Shown here: positions 24,880 to 33,244 of the stretch, in pieces | Numbering within the stretch: position 1 is the first letter of the stretch | Layout: each line of letters opens with the position of its first letter | Origin: Streptomyces carpinensis | Lineage (GTDB): Bacteria > Actinomycetota > Actinomycetes > Streptomycetales > Streptomycetaceae | Reading direction: 5' to 3' | Assembly: GCF_002154505.1 (NCBI RefSeq) | Contig: NZ_MUBM01000158.1 | Coordinates: 1 to 34,722, forward strand | Length of the DNA: 34,722 nt | Program-made: the position numbers and the translations under genes | Notes under the pieces: model-generated | Database searches by the model: none | The model's input: only the letters and a program-made list of their open reading frames with translations | What the model was told of the DNA's origin: nothing

Positions 24880-25385
24880 GGCCGACCTCCTGTCGGCACG
24901 CGGGAGGACGGCTGTGTCCCCCGTGTGCCCTCGTGGGCCGTCGCGGTGAAGGCGGAAGACGGGGCATGAACGAGGTGTGCGGGGCGGAGCGTGCCGCGCA
25001 CGGCGTGCCTGACGCCGAGGATGCGACGAGGCTCCCTGCCGATGTGGCGACGAGGGCCCCCGCTGTCGTGCCGTACCCGTCCTGTGTGTCCTTCGTGCCC
25101 GCGACGACCTCGTTGCGGCTCCCGTGACGCTTGTTCCCGCAGCGGTCCGCGGGCCGCTGCGGTGCGCGGCCGGTGGGCCGCCGCGTCGTGGAACAGTGCG
25201 CGAGAGGGTCCCCCCTGCTCCAGGAGCCTGGGGAAGTGTCCCACCGTGTGATTTCCCCCTCGGTCAGCACCGTGAAACTGCGGGTTGCGGGATGCTGGCG
25301 ATAACGTTCGTTCACTTCCCCGGACGATGTGGTGCCGGGCGTCCGTCCCGCACGGGACGGATGTAGTCGCTTCATGGAGGCAGTG
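24880..25385. other. Divergent spacer between lipase and icmB
   Basis: This gene-free region of about 500 bp holds a small ORF of doubtful status (ATG 24966 to TGA 25127, 53 residues, GGAAG upstream, about 80 percent GC at third positions). Just after it is an 8-bp hairpin CGCAGCGG/CCGCTGCG (25138-25145 with 25154-25161). A second hairpin of the type GTCCCCC...GGGG near 25208-25242 resembles hairpins commonly seen between streptomycete genes. The ORF is not called as a gene. Confidence 0.4.
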
Positions 25386-25802
<417 letters not shown>

Positions 25803-25804
25803 GA

Positions 25805-25826
25805 GCCCCTGCGGCCGGACAGGGGC
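25805..25826 (+). terminator. icmB terminator
   Basis: GCCCCTG (25805-25811) pairs with CAGGGGC (25820-25826) over an 8-base loop, 2 bp after the icmB stop. There is no U-tract. Confidence 0.5.
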
Positions 25827-25951
25827 CTGCGCGGGCCGACAGCGGCCGGGTTCCTCCAGCCGGGCCGGTGCCTGAGAACGAGGCGGCTCCGGCCGGAGGA
25901 GCATCCGAGCACCCAGCCGCCGGGGACGGCCGCCTGGACGCGGAGTGAGGC

Positions 25952-27580
25952 TCAGCCGACCCGGCCACCCAGTTCCTCGGCCATGGCGCAGCGCAACCGC
26001 AGCGTCGTCACCAGTCGCTGGAACGCCTCCGCCCAGTACCCTCCGGCCCCGGGCGACGCATCCTCCGCCTCGTCCGGCACCGCCAGCAGCCCGTCGAGCC
26101 GATTCGCCTCCGCGGGGTCCAGGCACCGCTCGGCCAGTCCCATCACTCCACTGAAACTCCATGGGTAACTCCCTGCGTCCCGCGCGATCTCGAGCGCGTC
26201 GACCACCGCTCGTCCGAGCGGCGCGGCCCACGGCACCGCACACACCCCGAGCAGCTGAAACGCCTCGGACAGCCCGTGCGCCGCGATGAACCCGGCGACC
26301 CAGTCGGCCCGCTCGCCGGCGCCCAGGGTGCCGAGCAGTTTCGCGCGCTCGGCCAGGGACACCGCGCCCGGCCCACCGGCCTCGGGTGCCGCGGGCGCCC
26401 CCAGGAGCGCCCGCGCCCACTGTGCGTCCCGCTGCCGCACCGCCGCCCGGCACCAGGCGGCGTGCAGCTCCCCCTGCCAGTCGTCCGCCACCGGCAGGGC
26501 CAGGATCTCCTGCGGGGAGCGCCCGCCCAGCCGTGCGGACCACGCGCCGAGCGGGGCCGCCTCCAGCAGCTGGCCCAGCCACCACGACCGCTCGCCCCTC
26601 CCCGCCGGCGCCTTGGACACGACACCGTCGCGCTCCATGCTCGCGTCGCACTGGTGAGGGGCTTCGACGACGATCGTCGGCGTGCCGCGCATGTGGTCGA
26701 CGGCCACACAGGCCCCGGCCCGGTCCGCCATCCGCGCGGAGAGCGCCGAACCGGGCAGTGCTGAGAGCAGCTCCGCCGCCGTGGCCCGTACGTTGCGGCT
26801 GCGGTCGGCGAGGGCCTGCTCCAGGAACGGCTCGTCGTCCGGGCCGAGCCCGGTGCGCAGCGAGTCCAGGAACATCAGCCGGTCCTCGGCCCGCTCCGTC
26901 GCCCAGGTGGCGGCGAGCAGCTCGCGCCCGGCCGCGGGCCGGCGTTCCCGGATCGACGCCAGGAGGGCGACCCGCTCGGCGAACAGGCCCTCCTCCCACA
27001 GCTGCCGGATCCGCTCCGCGTCCTCGGGGCCGGGCAGCGCCGTGCCGCCACCCGGGGCCGCCCGCAGGGCGAACCGCCAGTCCGGGTTGAGTCGCGCCAG
27101 CCACAGCGCCCGTGGGCCCGCGAGGACCAGCGCGGCCGGTCGCAGGTCCGTACGGCCCCGAGCCGCGTCCAGCAGTGCCGGGAGGGCCTCCGGGGGTGCC
27201 GCGTAGCCGTGCGCGTTCGCCGCCGCGAGCCACTGCGGCAGCAGCTCCATGAGATCGGGTGCCGTGCCCCTGCGGCCGCCGCCCGCCGCGCCGGGCCGGT
27301 CGGCCAGCAGCAGGGCGAGCCTGCGGGCCGCCGCCTCGGGCAGCGCCGGGCGCGGGTCCGGGGGTGCCGGCTCGGGGCGCTCCGCCGCCGGCGCCGGACG
27401 CAGCCCCGCCCGTCGGCGCACGGTCTGCACGGCCGCCGTGTCCAGCAGGGCCACCGGGGCCTCCTGGCCGGGCGTGCCGCCCGGGGGCGTGCGGCGGTCC
27501 GTGCCGAGCAGGGCGGCGGTGACCAACTCCTCCCAGGCGCCCGTGGCGGGCGCCTCCACCGGGGCGGAGGTCCTGATCAT
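25952..27580 (-). CDS. DUF5691 protein (HEAT-like), part of a MoxR-vWA-SWIM cluster
   Basis: A 542-residue soluble protein without enzymatic motifs I can identify. The start (WEELVTAALLGTDRRTPPGG) and overall layout fit the DUF5691 family. The middle contains a HEAT-repeat-like stretch near residues 270-300 (LEQALADRSRNVRATAAELLSALPG), and much of the rest is helical, so a scaffold or adaptor role is likely. The ATG start at 27580 has AAGGAA a few bases upstream. It lies downstream of the SWIM gene on the same strand but 257 bp away, so it may have its own promoter. In other genomes I recall this family next to SWIM, MoxR, DUF5682 and vWA genes, as here; the shared function is unknown. Confidence 0.8.
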   Translation of the reverse strand: MIRTSAPVEAPATGAWEELVTAALLGTDRRTPPGGTPGQEAPVALLDTAAVQTVRRRAGLRPAPAAERPEPAPPDPRPALPEAAARRLALLLADRPGAAGGGRRGTAPDLMELLPQWLAAANAHGYAAPPEALPALLDAARGRTDLRPAALVLAGPRALWLARLNPDWRFALRAAPGGGTALPGPEDAERIRQLWEEGLFAERVALLASIRERRPAAGRELLAATWATERAEDRLMFLDSLRTGLGPDDEPFLEQALADRSRNVRATAAELLSALPGSALSARMADRAGACVAVDHMRGTPTIVVEAPHQCDASMERDGVVSKAPAGRGERSWWLGQLLEAAPLGAWSARLGGRSPQEILALPVADDWQGELHAAWCRAAVRQRDAQWARALLGAPAAPEAGGPGAVSLAERAKLLGTLGAGERADWVAGFIAAHGLSEAFQLLGVCAVPWAAPLGRAVVDALEIARDAGSYPWSFSGVMGLAERCLDPAEANRLDGLLAVPDEAEDASPGAGGYWAEAFQRLVTTLRLRCAMAEELGGRVG

Positions 27581-27766
27581 GAGCTTCCTTTCCGTTGCCG
27601 GGGTGCCTGAGAGGGTTGGAGGGTCACCCGTTCCGGGTTTCCCCTGGGGCGGAAGAAATTCGTGAATCCGGTGAGAAGGGAAAGTTCGGGTGAGCTGTGA
27701 CGGGCCGCCGATGTGCGCCTTTCGGGTGAGGCTTCCCGCTGTGCCGAACACGCCCCGCCCTTCGTC

Positions 27767-27776
27767 GTGACGTCAC
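27767..27776. promoter_or_regulatory. GTGACGTCAC palindrome upstream of the DUF5691 gene
   Basis: A perfect 10-bp palindrome in the 257-bp gap between the DUF5691 start and the SWIM stop, about 190 bp from the DUF5691 ATG. It is a possible operator. Nothing else clear was found in the gap. Confidence 0.3.
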
Positions 27777-27837
27777 TCCAATGCCGGACGTGAAAAGCCT
27801 GTAACCGGCCTTGATGTCACGCACGGTGGGTGATTGC

Positions 27838-29193
27838 TCAGCAGAGCGTGACCGTGCCTCCCCGTGCTCGGTGCCAGGCCGTCAGAGGCGTGAACCCGCG
27901 GTGGCCGCACTCGCCGAAAACCGTGACGGGTGCACCGCCGGACAGCGCGACCAGCCGCCACAGCCCCGGACGGCCGACGGCCACCGGAGTGAGAGGCAGC
28001 GCGGAGTCGGACTCGGCGTCGACGAGCTGCCAGGAGTCTCCGTCCGGGACCGGTATCACCTCCTCCAGCGTCACCGGGACCGACTCCAGCCACGGGTCGT
28101 CCCGCAGCGCCTCGCCGTAGCGCGCGGCCGCCTGCGCCGTCGTCACACCGGGCGGGCGTCCCCGCGTGGGCGCGGGCGGAGCGAACTGCTTCCCCAGGGC
28201 CGCGCGCGGCTGCCCGGCGCCCGGATACGCGGCCACCTCCGCATCCAGGGCCAGTCCCACCGGCAGCGCCTGCTCCGGGGCGCGCCCGGCGGCTCCGTAG
28301 GACAGCAGCAGGGCCGTACGGCCGGAGTCGGTGCCGTGCAGCCAGATCCTGCGCGTGGTCAGCTTCGCGTCCGCGGTGTCGTACTGGGCCAGGACCAGCC
28401 AGCGGTCCCGCACCGCGGGGCCGTCCGCGGAGCCGGGCAGGCCGATGCGGGTCCGGACCGTCGCCGCCAGCCCCTCCGGCAGCCGCTCCCGGCGCAGCCA
28501 GCCCTGGTCCAGTAGATGCAGCAGCGCGCACTCCTCCAGCAGCCGAACCGGCCAGCCCGGCCCGGACGACGGAATCGCCCCCAGGTCCCGCACGCGGGCC
28601 GCCAGGCCGGGGGCCTGCGCGTCGACCATGCGGGCCGCCGTCTCCTCCCACAGCCCGTATCCCGCCTGCTCGGCCGCGGCCAGACCGCCGCGCAGCAGGT
28701 CCGCCAGGCGCTGCTCCAGCTCCGTCGCACCCGCGGTGATCCGCTCGGCCCGGCGCTCGGCCCGGCGCCGCGCCGCCTGCGGATCGGCGGCGCCGGAGGC
28801 GGAGCCGGGCGCCCCGGCCGCCCGCTTCTCCGCGGTCCGCCTTCTCCTGCCCGCTGCCCACTGCTCGGCCCAGTCCGGCGGGGTGCCGGGCGGCACGGCA
28901 TCCTCCCCGGCCGCCCACAGCAGCAGCAGCCCGAGCGCGTGCTTGCACGGGAACTTGCGGCTGGGACAACTGCACTTGTACGCCGGCCCCGCCGCGTCCG
29001 CGATGTCCACGACCGTCTGATACGGCCTGCTGCCACTGCCCTTGCACAGCCCCCACACCGTCCCCTCGTCCGAACTCCCCGCCTCCGACCACGAACCGGC
29101 CGCGCCGAGTTTGCTTCCCGCTTTGCGTGACGCGACGTCAGGCGCCAGTGCCAGCACCTGGTCCGCGGTCCAGCGCACCCCCTGCTGAGTCAT
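27838..29193 (-). CDS. SWIM zinc-finger protein
   Basis: A 451-residue protein. The SWIM motif C-x-C-x6-C-x-H is formed by Cys74, Cys76, Cys83 and His85 (YKCSCPSRKFPCKHALGLLLLW), at the usual place after a beta-hairpin. SWIM domains bind zinc and often DNA or proteins. The remaining 350 residues are helical (an Ala/Arg/Glu-rich segment at about 130-190) followed by a mixed domain with no motif I recognise. The start is set at ATG 29193 (TQQGVRWTADQV); ATG 29223 is in frame but overlaps the inverted repeat. A TACCTT element 7 bases before the ATG allows leaderless expression. It is divergent from the MoxR operon and probably shares control and function with it. Confidence 0.85.
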   Translation of the reverse strand: MTQQGVRWTADQVLALAPDVASRKAGSKLGAAGSWSEAGSSDEGTVWGLCKGSGSRPYQTVVDIADAAGPAYKCSCPSRKFPCKHALGLLLLWAAGEDAVPPGTPPDWAEQWAAGRRRRTAEKRAAGAPGSASGAADPQAARRRAERRAERITAGATELEQRLADLLRGGLAAAEQAGYGLWEETAARMVDAQAPGLAARVRDLGAIPSSGPGWPVRLLEECALLHLLDQGWLRRERLPEGLAATVRTRIGLPGSADGPAVRDRWLVLAQYDTADAKLTTRRIWLHGTDSGRTALLLSYGAAGRAPEQALPVGLALDAEVAAYPGAGQPRAALGKQFAPPAPTRGRPPGVTTAQAAARYGEALRDDPWLESVPVTLEEVIPVPDGDSWQLVDAESDSALPLTPVAVGRPGLWRLVALSGGAPVTVFGECGHRGFTPLTAWHRARGGTVTLC

Positions 29194-29214
29194 GCCATCG
29201 AAGGTAGATCCCAC

Positions 29215-29269
29215 CACTGACAATCGGCCCGGCCAGAGCGTCTGTGCAGGTCAGAACGCATTGTCAGTG
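29215..29269. promoter_or_regulatory. Inverted repeat CACTGACAAT/ATTGTCAGTG in the divergent promoter
   Basis: Perfect 10-bp arms at 29215-29224 and 29260-29269 lie 45 bp apart centre to centre, about four helical turns. Each arm reads TTGTCA towards the gene it faces. The left arm lies between the likely SWIM -10 (TACCTT, 29206-29201) and its -35 region. This is a candidate site for coordinated control of both arms of the cluster. Confidence 0.55.
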
Positions 29270-29326
29270 CCGTGGTGCACGGTGGACGCCAGAACCGAAC
29301 CGGCCGAGCTGGAGGGGGCCTCAGCC

Positions 29327-30559
29327 ATGTCTGTCTCCGTCGAACCGACGTCCGTCGAACCGAGCCGGAACCACTCCGCGCCCGCGAACGCGGGGCCCAC
29401 GGGAGACTCTGTGACCACAGGAAGTGCCGGAAGCGCGGGAATCGCCGGGAGCGGTGCGGACGCGGGCGGCCCGGGTGAACCGCAAGCCCTGCGGCCGCAC
29501 GCCGAGGACGCCTTCGCCGCCGAACTGGCCGCGCTGGCCGCGCAGGACGACCGCCCGCGCCCGGCCCGCTGGAAGCTCTCGCCGTGGGCGGTGGCGACCT
29601 ACCTGCTCGGCGGCACCCTGCCGGACGGCACAGTGATCACACCGAAGTACGTCGGCCCGCGCCGCATCGTCGAGGTCGCCGTCACCACCCTCGCCACCGA
29701 CCGCGCGCTGCTCCTGCTCGGCGTGCCCGGCACGGCCAAGACCTGGGTGTCCGAACACCTCGCCGCGGCGGTCAGCGGCGACTCGACCCTGCTGGTGCAG
29801 GGCACGGCGGGCACACCCGAGGAGGCGATCCGCTACGGGTGGAACTACGCGCAGCTGCTGGCGCACGGCCCGAGCCGCGCCGCCCTCGTGCCCAGCCCGG
29901 TCATGCGGGCCATGGCAGAGGGCATGACCGCCCGCGTCGAGGAGCTGACCCGCATCCCGGCCGACGTGCAGGACACGCTGATCACGATCCTCTCGGAGAA
30001 GACCCTGCCGATACCGGAGCTGGGCGAGGAGGTGCAGGCGGTCCGCGGCTTCAACCTGATCGCCACGGCGAACGACCGCGACCGCGGGGTCAACGACCTG
30101 TCCAGCGCCCTGCGCCGGCGGTTCAACACGGTGGTGCTGCCGCTGCCGGAGACCCCGGAGGCCGAGGTCGACATCGTCTCCCGCCGCGTCGACCAGATCG
30201 GCCGCTCCCTGGACCTGCCGGCCGCGCCGGACGGCATCGACGAGATCCGCCGCGTCGTGACCGTCTTCCGCGAGCTGCGCGACGGCGTCACCACCGACGG
30301 CCGTACGAAGCTGAAGTCGCCCAGCGGCACGCTCTCGACGGCCGAGGCGATCTCGGTCGTCACCGGTGGCCTGGCCCTGGCGGCCCACTTCGGCGACGGC
30401 GTGCTGCGAGCGGGTGACGTGGCCGCCGGCATCCTCGGCGCCGTCGTCCGCGACCCGGCGGCCGACCGCGTCATCTGGCAGGAGTACCTGGAGACGGTGG
30501 TCCGTGAGCGCGACGGCTGGAAGGACTTCTACCGGGCCTGCCGGGAGGTGAGCGCATGA
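29327..30559 (+). CDS. MoxR-type AAA+ ATPase
   Basis: A 410-residue ATPase. After a low-complexity first 75 residues, the AAA+ core has Walker A GVPGTAKT at 132-139, a Walker B-position segment ARVEELTRIP near 202-211, sensor 1 in FNLIATANDRDRG, and the arginine-finger region ALRRRFN. MoxR ATPases work with vWA proteins as chaperones that insert cofactors or remodel complexes. The ATG start at 29327 follows GGAGGGGG at about 8-base spacing. Its stop overlaps the next ATG (ATGA at 30556), the first of two such overlaps in an operon with DUF5682 and vWA genes. A Glu sits where Walker B usually has Asp; I believe this is typical of this subgroup. Confidence 0.93.
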   Translation: MSVSVEPTSVEPSRNHSAPANAGPTGDSVTTGSAGSAGIAGSGADAGGPGEPQALRPHAEDAFAAELAALAAQDDRPRPARWKLSPWAVATYLLGGTLPDGTVITPKYVGPRRIVEVAVTTLATDRALLLLGVPGTAKTWVSEHLAAAVSGDSTLLVQGTAGTPEEAIRYGWNYAQLLAHGPSRAALVPSPVMRAMAEGMTARVEELTRIPADVQDTLITILSEKTLPIPELGEEVQAVRGFNLIATANDRDRGVNDLSSALRRRFNTVVLPLPETPEAEVDIVSRRVDQIGRSLDLPAAPDGIDEIRRVVTVFRELRDGVTTDGRTKLKSPSGTLSTAEAISVVTGGLALAAHFGDGVLRAGDVAAGILGAVVRDPAADRVIWQEYLETVVRERDGWKDFYRACREVSA

Positions 30560-30778
30560 ACGGCCTGAGCGCGAGCGCGGGTTCGAGCGGGGCGGCGCCG
30601 TCGCCGGACGGCGCGGCGCGGAGCCGCTGCGACCACGACCCCAGCTGGACGGGCGGGCGCGGCGGACGCCGCGGACTGGACCGACGGGGCGGAGTGGTTC
30701 GACGGGGCGGAGTGGACCGACGGGGCGGAGTGGACCGACGGGACCGACGGGGCCGACGACACGCACGAGGGGGACGGT
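30556..30778 (+). other. Probable frameshifted N-terminal extension of the DUF5682 gene
   Basis: An ATG at 30556 overlaps the MoxR stop (ATGA), a strong sign of a coupled gene start. Its frame has ideal third-position GC up to about 30655 (MNGLSASAGSSG...DPSWTG), then deteriorates into Arg-rich codons. From about 30660 the ideal codon pattern passes to the DUF5682 frame, reading DAADWTDGAEWFDGAEWTDG and on without a stop into the DUF5682 start. So an N-terminal extension of about 70 residues seems to be split by a +1 shift in a G-rich run (about 30650-30665). It may be a real mutation, a programmed shift or a sequence error. Confidence 0.55.
30680..30733 (+). repeat. Three 18-bp repeats encoding [TF]DGAEW
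   Basis: Units at 30680, 30698 and 30716 are [ACC/TTC]GACGGGGCGGAGTGG, followed by two 9-bp ACCGACGGG units. In the DUF5682 frame they encode TDGAEW, FDGAEW, TDGAEW, an acidic Trp-containing repeat. The multiple-of-three length supports that this frame is coding. Confidence 0.75.
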
Positions 30779-33244
30779 GTGACAGGAGTTGACGGATCGC
30801 GGAGCCGCAGGGCAGCCGCACAGCCGCTGCTGCTCGGCGTGCGGCACCACGGGCCGGGATCCGCGCGGGCCGTGCGGGCCGCACTGGAGGCGGCGCGGCC
30901 GAAGGCGGTGCTGATCGAGGGTCCGCCGGAGGCCGACGCACTGATCCCGCTCGCCGCGGACGAGGGCATGCGGCCTCCGGTCGCCCTCCTCGCCCACGCC
31001 GTGGACGAGCCCGGCCGCTCCGCGTTCTGGCCCCTCGCCGAATTCTCCCCGGAGTGGGTCGCCATCCACTGGGCCCTGGAGCACGACGTTCCGGCCCGGT
31101 TCATCGACCTCCCGGCCACGCAGACGCTGGCGTGGGGGAGGGACGACACCGGCACGCCCTGGGACGAGGAGGGTCCCGAGGACGGCAAGGGCTCCGCGGA
31201 GGAGGGGACCGCGGAGCCCTCGGCCGGGGAGCGGCCGCCCGGAGGACGCCCGGCCGGCGAGCGTGAGGGCGAGGTGGATGTGCGCGTCGACCCGCTCGCC
31301 GTGCTCGCCGAGGCCGCCGGGTACGACGACGCCGAGCGCTGGTGGGAGGACGTCGTCGAGCACCGGGGGCCGGGGCGGGGCGACGCGTTCGCCCCGTTCG
31401 CGGCACTGGAGGAGGCCATGGGCGCGCTCCGGGAGACGTACGGGAGCCGGGAGGGGGACCGGGACCTCGTGCGGGAGGCCCACATGCGGCTCCAGGTGCG
31501 CGCCGCGCAGCGGGAGTTCGGCGACGGCGTGGCGGTGGTGTGCGGGGCGTGGCACGTGCCCGCACTGCGGCAGAAGGCCGCCGTCACCGCCGACCGGGCG
31601 CTGCTGAAGGGACTGCCCAAGGTCAAGGCCGACATGACCTGGGTGCCGTGGACGCACCGCCGGCTCTCCCGGTTCAGCGGCTACGGCGCCGGCATCGACT
31701 CGCCGGGCTGGTACGCCCACCTCTTCGGCGCGCCGGACCGGCCCGTCGAGCGGTGGCTGACCAAGGTGGCCGGACTGCTCCGGGAGGAGGACCGGATCGT
31801 GTCCTCCGCCCACGTCATCGAGGCGGTGCGGCTGGCGGACACGCTCGCCGCGATGCGTGGGCGCCCGCTGCCCGGACTGGGCGAGACGACCGACGCCGTG
31901 CGGGCGGTCATGTGCGACGGCTCCGACGTGCCGCTGGCACTGGTGCACGACCGGCTGGTGGTCGGGGACCTCCTGGGCGAGGTGCCCGAGTCGGCGCCGG
32001 CGGTCCCGTTGCAGCGCGACCTCGCCCGCCTCCAGCGGCGCCTGCGTCTCAAGCCCGAGGCTGTGGAGCGCGAGTTGGAGCTCGACCTGCGCAAGGAGAC
32101 CGACGCCGGGCGGAGCAGGCTGCTGCACCGGCTGCGGCTGCTGGGTGTCGGCTGGGGTGAGCCGGCGGCCTCGCGGGGCAGCACGGGCACGTTCCGGGAG
32201 AGCTGGCGGCTGCGCTGGGAGCCGGAGCTGTCGGTGCGGGTCGCCGAGGCCGGGGTGTGGGGGACCACCGTGCTCGCCGCGGCGACCGCCAAGGCGGAGG
32301 CGGACGCCGTCGGCGCGCAGGCACTCGCCGAGGTGACGGATCTCGCCGAGCGCTGCCTGCTCTCCGAACTCACCGACGCGCTGCCGGCGGTGATGCGGGT
32401 GCTCGCCGAACGGGCGGCGCTCGACACGGACGTCGGGCACCTCGCCCAGGCGCTGCCGGCCCTGGTCCGCTCCCTGCGCTACGGCGACGTGCGCGGCACG
32501 GACACCCGGGCGCTGGCCGGCGTCGCCGCGGGCCTGGCCGAACGCGTCTTCGTCGGTCTTCCTCCGGCCTGCGCGGCCCTGGACACGGACGCGGCCGAGG
32601 AGATGAGGCGACATGTGGACGCCGTGCACACGGCCGTGGGCCTGCTGGGCGACACGCTCCAGGCCGACCACGCGGACCTGTGCCCCCGCTGGCACGGCGT
32701 GCTCCGGGTGCTGTCGGGGCGCGACATCGTGCCCGGCGTGATCCGCGGACGCGCGGTGCGGCTCCTGCTCGACGACGGGGAGGTCGAGCAGGACCAGGCG
32801 GCACGGCTCATGGGGCTCGCACTGTCACCGGGCACGCCACCGCCGGACGCGGCCGCGTGGATCGAGGGCTTCGTCGGCGGCGCCGGCGGAATGCTGCTCG
32901 TGCACGACGAGCGGCTGCTCGGACTGATCGACGCCTGGCTGGCCGGGGTGCCGGCGGCGGCGTTCACCGACGTGCTGCCGCTGCTGCGGCGCACCTTCTC
33001 CGCGTACGAGCCCGGAGTGCGCAGAACACTCGGCGAGTTGGTCCGGCGCGGTCCGGGACAGGGCCGCGGCAGCACCGGGGCCACGGCGGCCGGCGTGCCC
33101 GGGTTCGCCACGGACCTGGACCAGGAGCGGGCGGATGCCGTAATGCCGGTGCTGCGGCTGCTCTTGGGACGGGACGAGGTACATGCAGGGGACACGGCGG
33201 CGCACGAGGCCGTCGGCGACGAACTCGCGGGGGTGGCGCGATGA
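30779..33244 (+). CDS. DUF5682 protein, possible TIKI/EreA-like N-terminal domain
   Basis: An 821-residue soluble protein from the GTG at 30779, which has GAGGGGG 5 bases upstream; the true N-terminus may lie at 30556 (see the frameshift entry). Conserved-looking polar motifs in the first 260 residues are GVRHHGPGS (20-28), LIEGPPEAD (45-53), RFIDLP (107-112) and VCGAWHVPAL (about 254-262). This spacing of a His/Arg motif, a buried Glu, an Asp and a late GxxH resembles the TraB/TIKI/erythromycin-esterase class of hydrolases, but that is my inference. The C-terminal 500 residues are largely helical. The stop overlaps the vWA start (ATGA). It is the middle gene of the MoxR-DUF5682-vWA operon. 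Confidence 0.82.
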   Translation: MTGVDGSRSRRAAAQPLLLGVRHHGPGSARAVRAALEAARPKAVLIEGPPEADALIPLAADEGMRPPVALLAHAVDEPGRSAFWPLAEFSPEWVAIHWALEHDVPARFIDLPATQTLAWGRDDTGTPWDEEGPEDGKGSAEEGTAEPSAGERPPGGRPAGEREGEVDVRVDPLAVLAEAAGYDDAERWWEDVVEHRGPGRGDAFAPFAALEEAMGALRETYGSREGDRDLVREAHMRLQVRAAQREFGDGVAVVCGAWHVPALRQKAAVTADRALLKGLPKVKADMTWVPWTHRRLSRFSGYGAGIDSPGWYAHLFGAPDRPVERWLTKVAGLLREEDRIVSSAHVIEAVRLADTLAAMRGRPLPGLGETTDAVRAVMCDGSDVPLALVHDRLVVGDLLGEVPESAPAVPLQRDLARLQRRLRLKPEAVERELELDLRKETDAGRSRLLHRLRLLGVGWGEPAASRGSTGTFRESWRLRWEPELSVRVAEAGVWGTTVLAAATAKAEADAVGAQALAEVTDLAERCLLSELTDALPAVMRVLAERAALDTDVGHLAQALPALVRSLRYGDVRGTDTRALAGVAAGLAERVFVGLPPACAALDTDAAEEMRRHVDAVHTAVGLLGDTLQADHADLCPRWHGVLRVLSGRDIVPGVIRGRAVRLLLDDGEVEQDQAARLMGLALSPGTPPPDAAAWIEGFVGGAGGMLLVHDERLLGLIDAWLAGVPAAAFTDVLPLLRRTFSAYEPGVRRTLGELVRRGPGQGRGSTGATAAGVPGFATDLDQERADAVMPVLRLLLGRDEVHAGDTAAHEAVGDELAGVAR

